Assembly (NCBI GenBank): GCA_002179805.1
Contig: NAVB01000925.1
Span: 1-64,000 of the forward strand
Source: Acanthamoeba lenticulata
Lineage: Eukaryota > Discosea > Longamoebia > Acanthamoebidae
DNA: 64,000 nt
Reading direction: 5' to 3'
Position numbers and translations under genes: made by a program. The notes under the pieces are model-generated. The model was not told the origin of the DNA and did no database searches. It saw nothing but the letters and a program-made list of their open reading frames with translations. Shown in pieces: positions 32,896 to 45,700 of this stretch. The stretch's first letter is position 1; each line of letters starts with the position of its first letter.

Positions 32896-33063
32896 GCGGT
32901 GCTTGCTTTGTGACTCTACAGGGAACAGCAACCCGACCGTGACCACGGTGGATCTTCAACAAGAGAGGTGTTCGTCGCAGATAGTCATTTCTCTGATTTT
33001 CTTCGATCAAGCCGGAAAATAATATTTAATGAAATATCATAAATAGCCCATTGGCGGTGGCGA

Positions 33064-34467
33064 TCAGTTGAAGAAGGGCTCCGCATTGTCCTGGGGCACG
33101 TAGCCCAGGTTGGCGATGGTCTCCTCCAGGTCATAGATCTGTACAGATAGACTTGTCTTAGGGGTCATACGGAAGATGTCTTCTAAGAGGAGTGGACGGG
33201 CACCTTTGCGTCGTTATTGCTGACGGCGTAGGCCATCATGAAGGGGATGCCGGCGGCCAGCGGCTTCATCTCTGCTTCGATAGCCTGTTATGGTATGAAC
33301 CATACGATATGAGTTCAAGAAAAGAAGAATCGGGAGCAGAGACGAAGGTACCCGTCTGAAGAAGCCCACGGCGTCGCGGTGGGACAGGTACATGGCCCTC
33401 ATGTAGTCTTCGCTGCTGGTCCCCTTCGTGTCCGACGGGTCATCTGGACATGATGAATTTGTAATGGATTGCATAAAGAAGCCCAACATAGTATGGATGA
33501 CGTACCATTAAGTCTGATCCACCCGATGCGCATCACGACCGTCTCGAGCCGCTTGTGGAGGGAGAAAAGCTTGCACATGTTTTCGCCGGCGAGCTTGGAC
33601 ACGGCATAGAGCGTGTCGGGAAACGCAAAGTCCTTGTTGCACGCATGTTAGTGCGGTTGATGCAGCAGAGAAAGAAGACTCGTAGTAGAGGACTTACCGT
33701 GGTGCGCACAGTTCCCGGTTTGATCCGCTCCTTGTCCAGCGTTTCTGCACAAGAGAGTAAACTGATCAGTTCTCACTGGAGTAGCAACGCAGCACCACTT
33801 ACCGGGCCTTGAAGGATCAAAGCACATGGAGCCATTTTGTGTGTGGTTGGTAGAGGCGAAGATAAATCTGAAGCAGGACAGCCCGAGTCAGGAGCGGCTC
33901 GTTGTAAGTGCAGGGGAAGGGGACTAACCTCTTCACCCCAGCCCTCGCGCACTCTTCGAGCACATTGTAGGTAGCCTCGATGTTGTTCTGGAACACTACA
34001 TGCGGACCTGAGGCGAGTGCGTTGTGCCCAGAGGTGGGTGAGCACTGGGGACGGCACCAACAACTTGCGAGGAAGGCTACCTTGCTCAGGGAACGGTACG
34101 GGCAGCGGGTTGGCGGCCAGGTGGATGACCACGTCTAGTCCTTTAAACATACCTGGTGGTGCTCCATGCGTCAATCACCGTCAGAGGGCTGTGTCACAAG
34201 TACCATTGAGCAAATCTCGGTTCGTTAGATCGATTACAGTGGTCTGGTAGTTCTCCTTCTCCGTCTGTAGTGTCTCAGGGTCCGTGCCTGCATATACGAG
34301 GATGGTGAAGTGAGTTTCCGCCAGATCATTGAGGAGTGGGAGAGCCTCATTGTACACTCGGGCTTTTCGAAAGAGAACAGTCTGAGATTGTACTCGTGCT
34401 TGAGCTGTCGGATAAGAACAGTGGCAAGACGTCCTGTTGCGCCAGTTATGCCCACGGTCTTCTTCAT
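33064..34467 (-). CDS. Extended SDR: NAD(P)-dependent epimerase/dehydratase-like
   Basis: Start MKKTVGITGATGRLATVLI at 34467, with the Rossmann G-x-x-G-x-x-(G/A) loop, and stop 33066-33064. Later exons give FKGLDVVIHLAANPLP (strand 4 and the Asn/Ala motif), NNIEATYNVLEECARAGVKRF, FIFASTNHTQNG (catalytic Ser/Thr strand), LYAVSKLAGENMCKLF (Tyr-x3-Lys active site) and VVMRIGWIRLN. The C-terminal part includes YLSHRDAVGFFRRAIEAEMKPL and GYVPQDNAEPFFN. This matches the uronate-dehydrogenase / UDP-hexose-epimerase branch of extended SDRs, all catalytic residues visible. The exact sugar or other substrate is not evident. Nine or so short exons. Confidence 0.85.
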
Positions 34468-34810
34468 GTTGGCCAGAGGTTTGCGTCTTTTCTTCTACTA
34501 TTTCTTGGTAGATTTCCTCAGGTAGTGGTACCGCTGGTGTTGTGACGAGAGAGTGGGCGAAGCACCAACCTAGTGCGCGGTGCTTGATGTACACGGTTAG
34601 CTCCGAAACAGGCCACGCGAAGCGTACGTCGAATGTTCTCCTCACGCGCCTGTTGGGGCACGTGCTACGCCAGCAGCAAAGTCCTCAGGGGCTTCTGCCT
34701 CAGGTGAGTGTGCTTTTTACAAGAAATAATTCGGGCCAAAATTGCAACGAGAGAAAAACAGGTTTTGTGCAGGAGCTCCAATTGACTTGCCGTCGCTGCC
34801 CTCGGCCGTC
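34468..34810. promoter_or_regulatory. Divergent promoter region
   Basis: About 340 bases lie between the SDR start (-) and the ATRIP-like start (+), so this is the shared upstream region. It shows pyrimidine-rich tracts (34488-34512) and no open frame with homology. No TATA-like element can be assigned confidently. Confidence 0.45.
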
Positions 34811-37800
34811 ATGGCCCAATTCAGGTCGCGTCTCACCCAGCTTGTGTGTTGTTTTGTTTTTGTCTCTTTTGCCTCATCTTCCACTTCTCACAGGCAAGCG
34901 GGGCAGAGGCCTGGGCTGGGGTTGCAGAATTCATCTAAGCGGAGCGTCAGCTCCACCATAAATCAGCCCCCTCTACAAGGTGTGCAAGGCCAACGGCAAG
35001 CGGTAAGACCTTGTCCATACGGAATTATTTGAATTGATTTGATTTCTGTTTTTAAATGATTCTGACGCTCTCCTGTTCATCTGGCCAGCCAAGAGCACAG
35101 CCTACAACAGCGCTAAATGCTGCTCCCGCCTCGGGTTCGCAGGACTTGGCCTCTTCACCCTTTAAGAGGCTCAAGACGACAGCAGCAGGGAACCAGGGGG
35201 CACCAGCCCCGACCTCGACCCGCGTCCTGTCACAGAAGACAGCTGGTGGGGTAGGTACAACGCCCGCTCGGCCCGTGGAAAGCAAGCCATGGACGACGCC
35301 CCAATGGATGCAGCAGAGCGCCACCACGCCCAAGAGGCGCAGCGCAGCGCGGCAGCAGAATTATTACGACGGCTACTTCCCCAAGGGTGCTCGGCCAGGC
35401 CCAAATCAGCTTCTGTTCGCCTCCTCCACGAGCGCCACTTCGTCGACGACAACGAGCTCGAACGCTCCCACATCATCTAATGTGAGTACGTCGCGCTTCC
35501 CTGCACACGCAGAGCCGTCCGCCGCCGCCGCTTCGACCAGCTACCGCGGCACCACGCTGCCACTGCAGACCACCGCTGGGCCGCGTGCGCCACCACCTTC
35601 GCGACAGCCGACGACACCGGCCCCCAGCTATCAGCCAAACCCGATTACTGGCCGCAGACCACTCGGTCCGACCACAACCTCGAAGCCTGCCGCGGCCGCG
35701 GCAACGTCGGCCAAGCCGCAACCCGCGGCGGCATCACGACCTAACCAGGCAGCGCCTGTCGTGGTCACCATCCCCCCGCATGACGAGGATGACCAGGGCG
35801 AGGGGTTCATGCTCAAGAGCCTCGACTTTCGGGGGAGCCAAAATGCGGGCGACGCAGCGCAAAAGGGAGTCACCGGGATGGAAGCGGATCACTTTGCCGA
35901 CGATGCCTATGCCTTTGCGATGGCACTGGGCGAAGAGGAAGAGAAGGCCAAGAGGGCGCAGGAGTCCTACCGGCCCGTCCCGCTTGGCCCATCATCATCG
36001 TCATCTTCATCACGGCCTGCTGCACAGCAGCCACCCTTCGCCAACGGACGAGGGCGGCCTGCCGCCGCAGCGCCGCAGCAACGATCGACTGCTGCCGGCA
36101 ATCGAGAAGCGCCAATCGTGCTGCTGGACGAGATGGACGTTCCAACTAGCGGCGTCCCCACAAGTGGTGCCGTAGCTGCTGTCCCTGCCCCCGCGGTGGC
36201 GGCCACTGCTGCGGCGATCAAGCAGGAGAACAGCAATAGCGAGAGCTACGATGACGACAGCGGATGGCTCTATGACGCCATCGTTGCCGAGTCCGATATC
36301 GACAAGTTTATTAGCAAAGCCGCCGCCGCGGGGAGCAGTGAAAACGGCCACAACACGCGCGAGGACAGCAGGAAGCGGAAGCGGACCAGCAGCAATGCCA
36401 CAGGAGGAAGCGAGCGAGAAGAGTCCGTGAGTTCGACGGGCATTTTCTCATCGTCGCTCGTGATGGTGCCGCAGACCAATCCCGGCGCGTCGACGGACGC
36501 TTCGGAACCAGCCCAAGCGAGCAGCAGCAACAGCAAGGCCCAACGGACCGAGTCCAGCGGCCCGCCGTTTGCAGCGGAGAACAGCGAGGTGGACGACCTC
36601 GTCATGATGCAGGCCCTTGACCAGGTCGAGCTCAGACTGTCACAGCAGGCGCCTCAGGTGCCACAACAGGACGAGTTCTCGCTCTTCTCGGCCAGTTGCC
36701 GTATGGAACCGGGCGTTGTACCCTCATCGTCCTCGTGCGTCGCCGACGGTACTGGTGCCAAACTCCTCTGTCAAGAAGGCAAGGTAGTGGCCACTGACTC
36801 TGTCGATGTCCGCATGCGTTGGGCCCGCGCCCCTTTGTGCAGACGACATACTGAGCATCAACCCGCTGGCCACGGGCCTGAGTGTGCCCGAACACGCGGC
36901 CTCGTCCGCTTCATCGTCGTCCTCGTCATCCTCGTCCAACGGCGCTCCAAAGCACGCCGCCGTGGCCGAGGCCGACAGGACCACCAGCAGCAAGGCGGCC
37001 AAGGAGGCATCCGCCGATGAATTGATCCGTATACAGCAGGAGAACAAGCAGCTCGCCCGCGAGAAGGCGAGAGCCGAGGAGGAGCGCGAGCGCATGGAGA
37101 AGGAGCTTGCGGCGATGCAGCGACGACTGCAGCAGGTCAAGGCCGAGCAGGAGGCCAACATCGAACACCTCAAGCGGAACGCCCAACATGTGCGTCCGCA
37201 ACATAGCGACGCAGTCGCTCCCTTAAAGTCTTGGTGTTGACGTGGTCTGGACTGGCGAGCAGGCGGCGGCCAATCAGGCGACGCTCGAGGAGCAGAACAG
37301 CAGCCTCAACCAGCGGCTGGTGCAGGACGGCCGGTCGCTCCAGCGGCAGATTCGGTCCCTCAACGAGCAGCTGGCCCTCAAGGTGCGCCGCTCTGGTGGC
37401 CAACTTTTGCATTTGATCTGACCAACTCACGGCCATGGCTCATGGGCAGGAGCGGGAGCTGGCCGGGGCCGAGGAGACCAGGCGGCGGCTCCTGAGTGAG
37501 CTCGAGGAGGAGCGCAAGCGCAAGCTGCAGCTGGCGACGCTGCCCACGACGCGTCGCACCGAGGAGGAGGATGAGCGCTCTGGCGTCAAGCCGCTGAGCA
37601 AGCGCGAGAAGCGCCTGTCGACTTCGCTGGCATCCCGCGAGGCCGAGTTTCAGTCTTCCGGCCTCACGCCGCTCGTTCGTCCGGTATGCCTCTTCCTTTT
37701 GTTCATAATTAAAGTTGACCTTAACTTGATTCAATTCTATTGGTGGCAGTCGGAAGTGGCCGTCTTGCACCACCTGCTGGACGAGGACATGTCGGGCCAT

Positions 37801-40214
37801 CTGCTTGCCCTCCTCGGCAGCCAGGCCGTCTCCCCGGCGGCGCTCGTTCCGTTGCCCTCTAGCGAGGCGGGAGCCTCCACGGACTCGTCCGCAGGCAGCG
37901 GTACACCACCCCACGCGTTCGGCCCTCACTCCGCGTTTATTGGGCCATCCAATGGCTGACTGGCGCGCGGTGTGTCTCGCCGTGGACAGTGTTGCTCCTA
38001 TTCCGGCATGCCTCGTCCCAGTCGCTCCGGGACTCGCAGACCGAGACCGAGCGAAGCGAGATGCACGACAAGCGGCGCAAGCTGGCCGAGGAGCTCCGCG
38101 TGGCGATCGCCAAGGTGCTCTACGAGCAGGCCTCCCTCACGGTCATGCTCCCCATCCTCTCCGACTTCATCGTCCTCGCCAAGAAGCGTTCTTCTTCCGG
38201 CGGGAGCTCGGCCTCGGCCGCCGCCCCGGCGCCCAAGTCCAGCGCTGGGCGCAGCGAACTGTCGTCTTCGTCCTCGGCAGCGGGCCTTGTGGCCGACGAG
38301 ACAGAGGTCATGTCGCTGCTCTTCTCGGCGCTGGGCGTGCTTCACGTGCTGGTCGAGGGCTCCGAGCGGTGCCGCCGGGCCATCCTGTGGGACGAGAAGG
38401 ACGAGATTGAGGACCGCGAGCGCCGCCAAGCCGAGCGCGCCCAGCTGCTGAGCGCCGCCGCTCGGGCGCCCTTGGCCCTGCCCACCACGACCACCACAAC
38501 GACAACGCTCAAGGCGCCGATCAAGTTCGAAGGCTGCAACGGCGCCGCTGAGGCCGACGCTGCGGCGGTGATGCCCCACGGGCGGCTGCGCAATCCGCGG
38601 ATCCTCGTGCAGAGCGCGGGCGCGGGCAGAGGAGCCGAGGCCGACGCCAAGATGGACGTCGTCGAGGGCAAGGACAAGGACAAAGACAAGGGCAAGGAAA
38701 AAGAGACCGAGGCCGAGGAGACGAGCAGGCGGGGGGCAGCGAGCGCGCGATCGCTGGCGTCGCTGTTCCTCTTGGGCCGGAGCGACGGCGAGCTGGCCGA
38801 CTCGACCGACGATCCGGACGGGACGGACCTGGAGGCCGACGGGCAGCTGGACTTCTTCGCCCTGCTGGCCCAGCGCGACTCGACCGCCGCTGCGACGACG
38901 GCCGGCGAAGAGCGGTTTCAACTGCTGCCTCCCTACGTCGACGCCCTGCGCGGCCGGCAGGGCGCAGCGGCGGCCGGGACAAGGACGTCGACGTCGGCAA
39001 CAACGACGACGAATCCTTCTGTGCAGCTGACGAAGACAACCGCGCCGGCCCGAACGCTGGAAGCGGCCGCGGTGCGAAGCCGTTGCGCGCAGCAGGCCGT
39101 GCGCACGCCGAAGCTGCTGGCGCTGATTATCAATCGTGTGCTCAAGCGGAAGGAGATCCTGATGGACAAGCACGGGGAGATCATAAGCAAGGCCCTCCAG
39201 ATCCTCAACGCCCTCGCCTGGCACTGCCCACCGCACCTCCTCCACAAGTTCGAGCCGCTGTTCATGTCCAACCTCATGTTCTCCTTCCTGGGCCGCACGA
39301 GCCCGCTTCCCATCAAGGAGCTCGCCGTCGACCTCCTTCTCCACCTCTTCAAGAGTACGTCGTCGTCATCTCTGCAGATTCACGTGGCCTTTACCTCACC
39401 ATGCCCATTCGTGCGTGTGCAGTTCCGTCGTTTCTACCAATGCTCAAGAAGACGGCCAACGGCGGCCTCACGCTGCTGGACCGGGCCGTCAAGTACCTGG
39501 GCTCTGAGCAGTACGACCTCGCCGAGGTCCGCCACCTCCTCTCCTCTGCCCCTTGCGCTTTATTGGCGGACTCGGGCTGAGCCTGGCCATTGTTTGTGGT
39601 GCAGATCCGGAGCCTGCGGGCCAAGGTCGTGCGGCTGGTGTCGCTCGTGGAGATGAAGTACAAGGACGCCAGCTTTGAGGTCCTCCACTCCAAGAAGGAA
39701 AAGGTAACAACCACGACTCCAGGTCGCCTTTCTGCGCTGCGATGCTCACACGCGTGCGCGCAAACCAAACGGCAGGCGACCAACTTGTTCGTGTCGTTGG
39801 GCGTGGCGCTGTGCGCCGAGGTCGAGACTCTGCAGGGCCTGCCGCACGCCGACCCTGGGGCTCGGAGCAGCGCCGGCCTCGTTCGCGAGATCGTGAACCT
39901 GCTCCTGCTCCTCCTCAACCACCTGGGCCCCGAGTCCGTCACTGCCCACGCCGCCTCGGCCCTGGTACGCCTCCTCCCTCTTCATCCTCGTCATCATCAT
40001 CATCATCATTTCCTTGGGCCTTGGTCTGACGTGCGGCGGACGTGGACAGCACTACTACCACCGCGCGACGAACCTGCTGGCCTCGCAGGCCGTGCATGGG
40101 CTCGTGATCGACCTGGCCTCGTCGGCGGACCACCTCCACGCCTCCATCTTCCGACCCGCCTTGCCGACCACCGAGGACGACAACAACGACAAACACATGG
40201 ACGTGGAGACATGA
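34811..40214 (+). CDS. ATRIP-like coiled-coil / helical-repeat protein
   Basis: Start ATG 34811 (MAQFR) splices at 34825/34893 to QAGQRPGLGLQNSSKR. Stop TGA 40212-40214. The N-terminal 550 residues are disordered (Ser/Ala/Pro/Thr-rich) with acidic patches, notably SEVDDLVMMQALDQVEL near 36590. This recalls the RPA-binding DDLEELD-type acidic motif of ATRIP. A coiled coil follows (37015-37600: DELIRIQQENKQLAREKAR ... LEEERKRKLQ). The C-terminal 600 residues are helical-repeat in character (LLFSALGVLHVLVEGS, LALIINRVLKRKEILM, LQILNALAWHCPPHLL, PLPIKELAVDLLLHLF). This order (acidic motif, coiled coil, HEAT-like) is that of ATR-interacting protein, but sequence identity is weak and another scaffold is possible. 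Several low-complexity Ala/Thr/Glu inserts. Confidence 0.5.
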
Positions 40215-40337
40215 CGATGGTGGATCGATTGCAAAAATATGTTGCTTGGGGAGAAGAAGATGACAAAATGGGAGGTGTGTACATGATTGGTGGGATCACG
40301 TCTCAGAGGAGGAGTATCACTGTAGGAAGAAGTGGAG

Positions 40338-42397
40338 CTACGGGCAACGAGCCACGTTGATCTGGCCGCCTCCTGCGCCGGTCAGCGTGGCGGCCACGAC
40401 CGCACCCTGGACTTGCGCGTTCTCGAGCGTCACCGCAGCCTGAGGAGCGAGCAGCGTGCCTGCACAAGGAGAGTTGGTGAGGCATGACAAAGGCGATGAA
40501 GAAGACGATGACGATGATGGTGAGGTACCAGGGAATTCGAAATTCTGGATCGTCACGCTTTCGGCCGCGCAGATGTTCCACGTGAAGAGGCCAGCCGGCA
40601 CGCCACCGGTGTCAAAGAAGAAGTTGGTGAAGCTGACCGTGCCGTTGCCAAGAACGTTGATGATGACGGAGCTGACCGACGAAGAAGCTCCGACAAGACG
40701 CATGAACCCAGCCCTGGCGAGCGTCGAGACCTCCACCGAAAACACCTGCCGCATGCTCAGCGTTAGCGATATGGTCGACCGAACTTCTCATGAGGTCAAG
40801 TCGTACCTCGGTCTGTCCCCCACTAGCGAGGAGCCGAACATCACCGAAGATGGTCGTGTCGGCCGGCCTCGCGTCAACTTGGCACAGCGAGGCGCTCACC
40901 GCGGTCAAGTTGGCCCCGACTGCCACAAAGTCAATCTCGTTGCCCACCTGCAACGTCACTCCGTCAACCAAACGAGGACAAGGCAGGCGGCACCTGAACA
41001 GGAGCACGTACCACGAGGCTGTTTCCTGCGCTGAAGGACGGCAAGTTCAAGATGCTGCTTGTGTTGGACACCATCAGGTTTCCGCAGAAGAGTTGCCCGC
41101 TGAAGTCGACTGCTCCGGTCACCACCAAGGTGGACTGCTGACTGGCTTCCTCGGTGCAGGGTGTGTTTGCGAACACGCCGAAGCGACGAAGTCGTACGCC
41201 TCCGTTGGCCGCTGCCTTGGCCTCAAAGTCACCGTTGGCCATGTCGATCACCAACGCAGAGGCGTTGGACGCGCTGGCCGAGTTGCCCAGCACGAAGGCG
41301 CTGAATCCTTGGGCAGAGCCGAGCAGCGGCTGAGGGCAGACTGACGTCGACGGCGAGGCCGAGGTGAGCGGCGACGGGCCAGGCGTGGACAGAATAGGGG
41401 AAACGGACGTGGAAGGCGAAGAGGTGGGGGACCGGGAAGTGGAAGGAGTGGCTGAAGGCGTCGTTGAGGGAGAAGGCGAAGGGGTAGAGGAAGGAGACGG
41501 AGAAGGAGACAAGGAAGACGAAGGCGAGGGTGAAGTGGAGGGGGAGACCGAAGGGGAAGAGGAAGGGGAGGGAGAAGGAGACAAAGAAGGAGAAGGGGAA
41601 GAAGATGGCGAAGGAGAAGCGGAAGCTGAAGCAGAGGGAGAAGAAGAAGGAGAAGGCGATGCAGAAGAGGACGTTGAAGGCGAGACGGACGGAGAGGAAG
41701 AGGGCGGCGTTGACGTGGAAGGTGAAGCAGATGGCGATACAGAGGGCGAGGCCGAAGGAGAGAAGGAAGGAGCAGAGGACGAAGAAGGTGTCAGAGAAGG
41801 CGATGGAGAAGCAGAGGTAGAGGGAGTAGGGGAGGAGGAAGGGGATGGAGAAGTCGAGATGCTTGGGAGGGGGCTGGCGGAGAGAGAAGGAGTGGGCGAT
41901 GCGGAAGCGGAGGGACTGGGGGAAGGAGATGAACTACCTGAGGGTGAAGTGGAAGGAACAACGGACACGGATGGCGACGAAGAAGGAGACGAAGATGGTG
42001 AAGTCGAAGCCGATGAAGATGGTGAAGGGCTTGCACTCCGAGATGGGATCATGCTCGACGGAGAGGGAGACACCTTCTTCGGACATGTTGGGGAAGGTGA
42101 AGCAGAGGGAGACTTGGGGCACGGAGCCGAAGGCGAGGGAGATGGCGACTTGGACTTCTCACCGCAGGGAGACGGACTCTGGCGATGCTTGTATTGAGAG
42201 TCATGGGAGTGGTACGACTGCCCCCAGTCTTCTCCATCGTCGTCGTATTCCTGACTGTCATAGGTCTGGTTGCTTTGGTCATCATCGCTCTCGTCGTAGT
42301 CGTCGTAACTGTCGGCGTCATCGTAGCCATGGCCGAAGCACTGTTGGGCCACTAGTACGAGGATGAGGACGAAGACGGTAAGGAGACGCATTGTCAT
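40338..42397 (-). CDS. Secreted choice-of-anchor-A protein, Jonah-like cyst-wall lectin
   Basis: Start [20 protein letters not shown] at 42397 is a clear signal peptide. An acidic Asp/Tyr-rich segment follows, then about 260 residues of Ser-Pro repeats, then [17 protein letters not shown], the opening of a choice-of-anchor-A (CAA) domain. Downstream exons give [54 protein letters not shown] and [20 protein letters not shown], ending GQINVARCP and the stop at 40340-40338. That is one complete CAA beta-helix. CAA domains are mainly bacterial. In Acanthamoeba they define the Jonah lectins of the cyst wall, which bind cellulose (established knowledge). A role in the wall or other extracellular matrix is therefore likely. 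The Ser-Pro linker is probably O-glycosylated or extended. Confidence 0.82.
41345..42170. repeat. Ser-Pro coding repeat
   Basis: Imperfect 6- and 12-base repeats of TCTCCTTC/TCGCCTTC type (minus strand) encode SPSPS, SPSAS, SPSSS and TPSxS variants in the lectin. The plus strand reads GAAGGAGA-like purine repeats with an accidental 277-codon open frame. Strong purine/pyrimidine strand asymmetry. Confidence 0.85.
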
Positions 42398-42770
42398 GAT
42401 TCAGCAGGTGTTAGCAAGGCTGCTCTGGTCGTGGTGGTTGTAGATGAATGTTGTTTGGTTGGCTATTAAAACAGAATAGCTCATATGTCCTGATAGTACT
42501 TTGTCCATTTGTCCTAGAGCGATTGGAAAAGTCATTATCATTGCCTGTTGCCAATAGGCCGGAACTTTAAGTGGCCTCCGGAGATCATCCTTACAGCGCC
42601 AGTTCCACTGCAGCAGCACTAGGTCGAAATTTCCACATCGTCCAATCACCTTTACGCTCTAATATCTCGTTTCTTTGTTTTTCATCATGAATAGATAACC
42701 GTCTTTTCCTGTACATCGTGAGCTCCCCGAATGTGTGTTGTGATGTGGTTGGTCGTTCCCTCGTGGCCGC
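42398..42770. other. Spacer upstream of the lectin gene
   Basis: About 370 bases between two minus-strand genes: the lectin promoter and the kinase 3' end. Moderately AT-rich with no conserved frame. The lectin's transcription start should lie just above 42397. Confidence 0.45.
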
Positions 42771-45700
42771 TCACCAGATGGCGTTTTGCACCGAGGAGGT
42801 GGAGCGCCGTCGCTTGTCGCCTTGGGCGGCGGAAGAAGAAGAGGAGGAGGAGGTCCGGGTCGACGACGAGATGATGTGGGTCGGGGTCGGGGTCGTGGGG
42901 CGGGGCACGGCCGAGGTCGGGGCAAAGTAGTTGCTCACCACCGACGCGGCGGAGGCCGCGGACGAGGACGAGGGCCCGCCCGCCGGGCCTCGCGGCAGCA
43001 CGGGCGAGCCGCTCATGGGCGGGTGCGGCGAGTGGAGCTGCACCGAGGTCGTGGTGGTCTGCGACGACAGCGAGTACTGCAGGAGCTGCTGCGACTGCTG
43101 GATGAGCTGGCTCTGCTTCTGCTTCTCCAAAATCAACTGCGCCATCTCCATCTCCAGCTGCTGGCACCTGAGCAGCACAACCACGCGGAACGAGAAGGAA
43201 TGTGAGAATGCATGGAATGCAAGGCTTGTGGCATCAGGACTCACCTGGCCTTCCAGCTGAGAAGCTCGTTGATCACGCTCAAGATGGGCTGGTTGAGGTA
43301 GTGCTCGAGCTGGATGCCTCGCTCGTCCTGAAACTGGATCAGGTGCGCCTGCTCCTCGTCGCGGGCCTCGCCCTCTGCGCCTCCGCGCTTGCCGCGGAAG
43401 GCCGGAATGCCGTTGGCGTTCTTCTTGTCTCCTCCTTCGCTCTCTCGCTTCTCCGTGGCAAACGAGACCTCTTTCTTGGCGCTGCGGAGCCCAAAGAAAA
43501 AAAAAAAGAAGACAACGATCAGCGTTACAACAGTGCACCTGAATATGAGGTTGGCAGGAAGGAGCACCTGTTGGGCGAGTTGTGGACGGGGCTGAGGTCC
43601 TCCACAACCCGGAACGTGTTATAGGGCAGGTTCACCCGGCTAAACGCCGAAGAGTTGCTCTCCTGCGGGTCACGCCTGGCGCTGCTGTTGATGTTGTTGT
43701 GAAGCGATTTATCGGTGGGTCCACCCGGTGGTCAGCAACAACAACCATCAGCAAGGTCCCTAGTCATCAGCGCGGAAGGTGGCCGTACCCAGGCGCCTTC
43801 CGGGAGGCACGCCCGCGCCCTGATTCCGTCATCGAGCTGGTCATCCTCTATAAATCATCATGACGATGTCAGAGGTGATCCAAGTAAGTAAAGGTCAAGA
43901 CAAGCTCATGAGTGTGTACATCTTCTTGCGGGCTCTCCAAGTCGTGACATGGCGGCGAGCGAGGCCCGGTCCCTTCGCCGTCATAGTCGTCGCGCCGCTC
44001 CCACGAATTGCGGATGATGGGGAAGGGCCCGGGCGCCGACGTCGAGTAGGGCAACGTCCCGGCCTCGCCTTCGCTGATGCAGCGCTGGGCGGGCAGGATC
44101 GTTGTGGCGCCCGACAGAGGTGACAAGAGCGGCGGAGACTCGCTGCAACTGCTCGACAGAGACGATGACGAGTCCGTCGAGGACATGAGCGAGGAGTCGT
44201 TCCCAAATTCGATGCCCTCGTCTGTGAAGGAGACAACATGATCGGTCATCATCGTCGTTAGCTTACTCCTTTTGTGGTCCGTAAGAAGAAGGAAGAGGAG
44301 GAGGAGGTTTGACGAACCGGTGCCGGTGTAGGTGGTGTCGCCGTCCAGCTCGGTGATCAGCTCCTCGGTGATCGGGGCTGGTTGCTCTCGCTCCTTCATC
44401 TCCTTCTCCTTCTCCTTCTCCTTTTCCTTCTGCACGTTTGATCCGATGTTGAGTTCGTTGCGCACGTAGTGGACGATGTTGGAGATGAATTCCTTCGACA
44501 TCCGCTTCCCCTGTTGGCCCACCAAAGAATGAATAAATGAATGCCGAAAGTGAAAATTCGAAAAAAATTCATCATAATTTCAATATTGTTAAAATAGTTT
44601 TCTAACAAAATACAAGAAAGGCGGAGGCGCGAACCTTGCCCTCGCTGAGCTGTCGAGAATGTCGCTTGACGGTGACGTCCTTGGGCTCTTCCGTTTGCGC
44701 GTCCGGTGTTGGGGGGTTGCTGGCCATGTCCTGTAACACTTGCAGCTGCGTCTTTTGTTGTGTGCGGTTCTCTGCCTGCTGGAGATGTCCTCACCCACAA
44801 AAAGTGAGGTTCGACCTACGCCATTCTTGTTCATGATTGGTGTGTCGTACCATCTGTGCCGCCTTTTTCGTTCTTAGCCGCTGGTACTGCTGCAAAAGCC
44901 TCGTTATCACCTCTTCGCTCCGCCTGTAGCACGCGTGGTGATGATGAGGATGAAAGGACAAGCGTTGTCATGAAGCTCGTTGGTCCACGTACCTGCTGTC
45001 GTAGTTGTTGAAAAAGTCGTGTCGTAGCAGCTCTCGCGCAGATGGTCGCTTCGCCGGGTCCTTTTGCAGGCATTGGTTGATGAAGTCGATGAAGGCCGGA
45101 GACCACTTGGTCGGCTCGAGCACAGTGGGTGGTGGCCGGCTGGCCAATTGATGTGCAGCCTGCATAAAAAGGGTGAGCTTGGCTGATGTGTTGAAGGTTC
45201 AACGAAAGCAAGTCACCACCGTACCCGCAGGGGATCCTCCATCGCGTACGGCGGCTGGCCGTCGGCCATCTCGATCAAAGTGATGCCCAGCGCCCTAGAG
45301 AACAAGGGAAGTTGAGTGAGACACCACAGCGAGATGAGCATTCGAGGGAGCAAGCATGGTACCAAATGTCTGCGGCTTCGTTGTAGGTGCCTCCGGCGTA
45401 GACCTCGGGCGCGAGCCACAGAGGCGAGGGCGTCAGGCCGTGGGCCTTGATCAGCGTTCGCGTCCATAGATAGGGCATCCCAAAGTCGGCTGGAGCGGGC
45501 CAACTCTAAACAAGTGAGTGTCTCATGTTGATCTCCAGGCACAAGCAGACATGCGTACCAAGCTTGGCATCGCCCAGCTCGTTCATGAGAACGTTGGAGC
45601 ACTTGAGATTGCGGTGAACCTGTCACGCGCAGAAGGGCACTTTAACCACTGGCCCGATGGGGTGAATGAATGCAAAAGAAGTGCGTACGATGCCCATCGT

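Noticed and set aside
30720..33000. Viral or transposon insertion between the oxygenase genes
   Set aside because: All sequence there is explained by the second carotenoid oxygenase. No terminal repeats, integrase or polymerase motifs are present.
37998..39344. Minus-strand 448-codon frame
   Set aside because: Antisense to the ATRIP-like exon. Arg/Gly-rich with no recognisable motif.
41364..42197. Plus-strand 277-codon EGEGE-type frame
   Set aside because: Complement of the Ser-Pro repeat of the lectin. No ATG context or domain, and a product of simple repeat composition.
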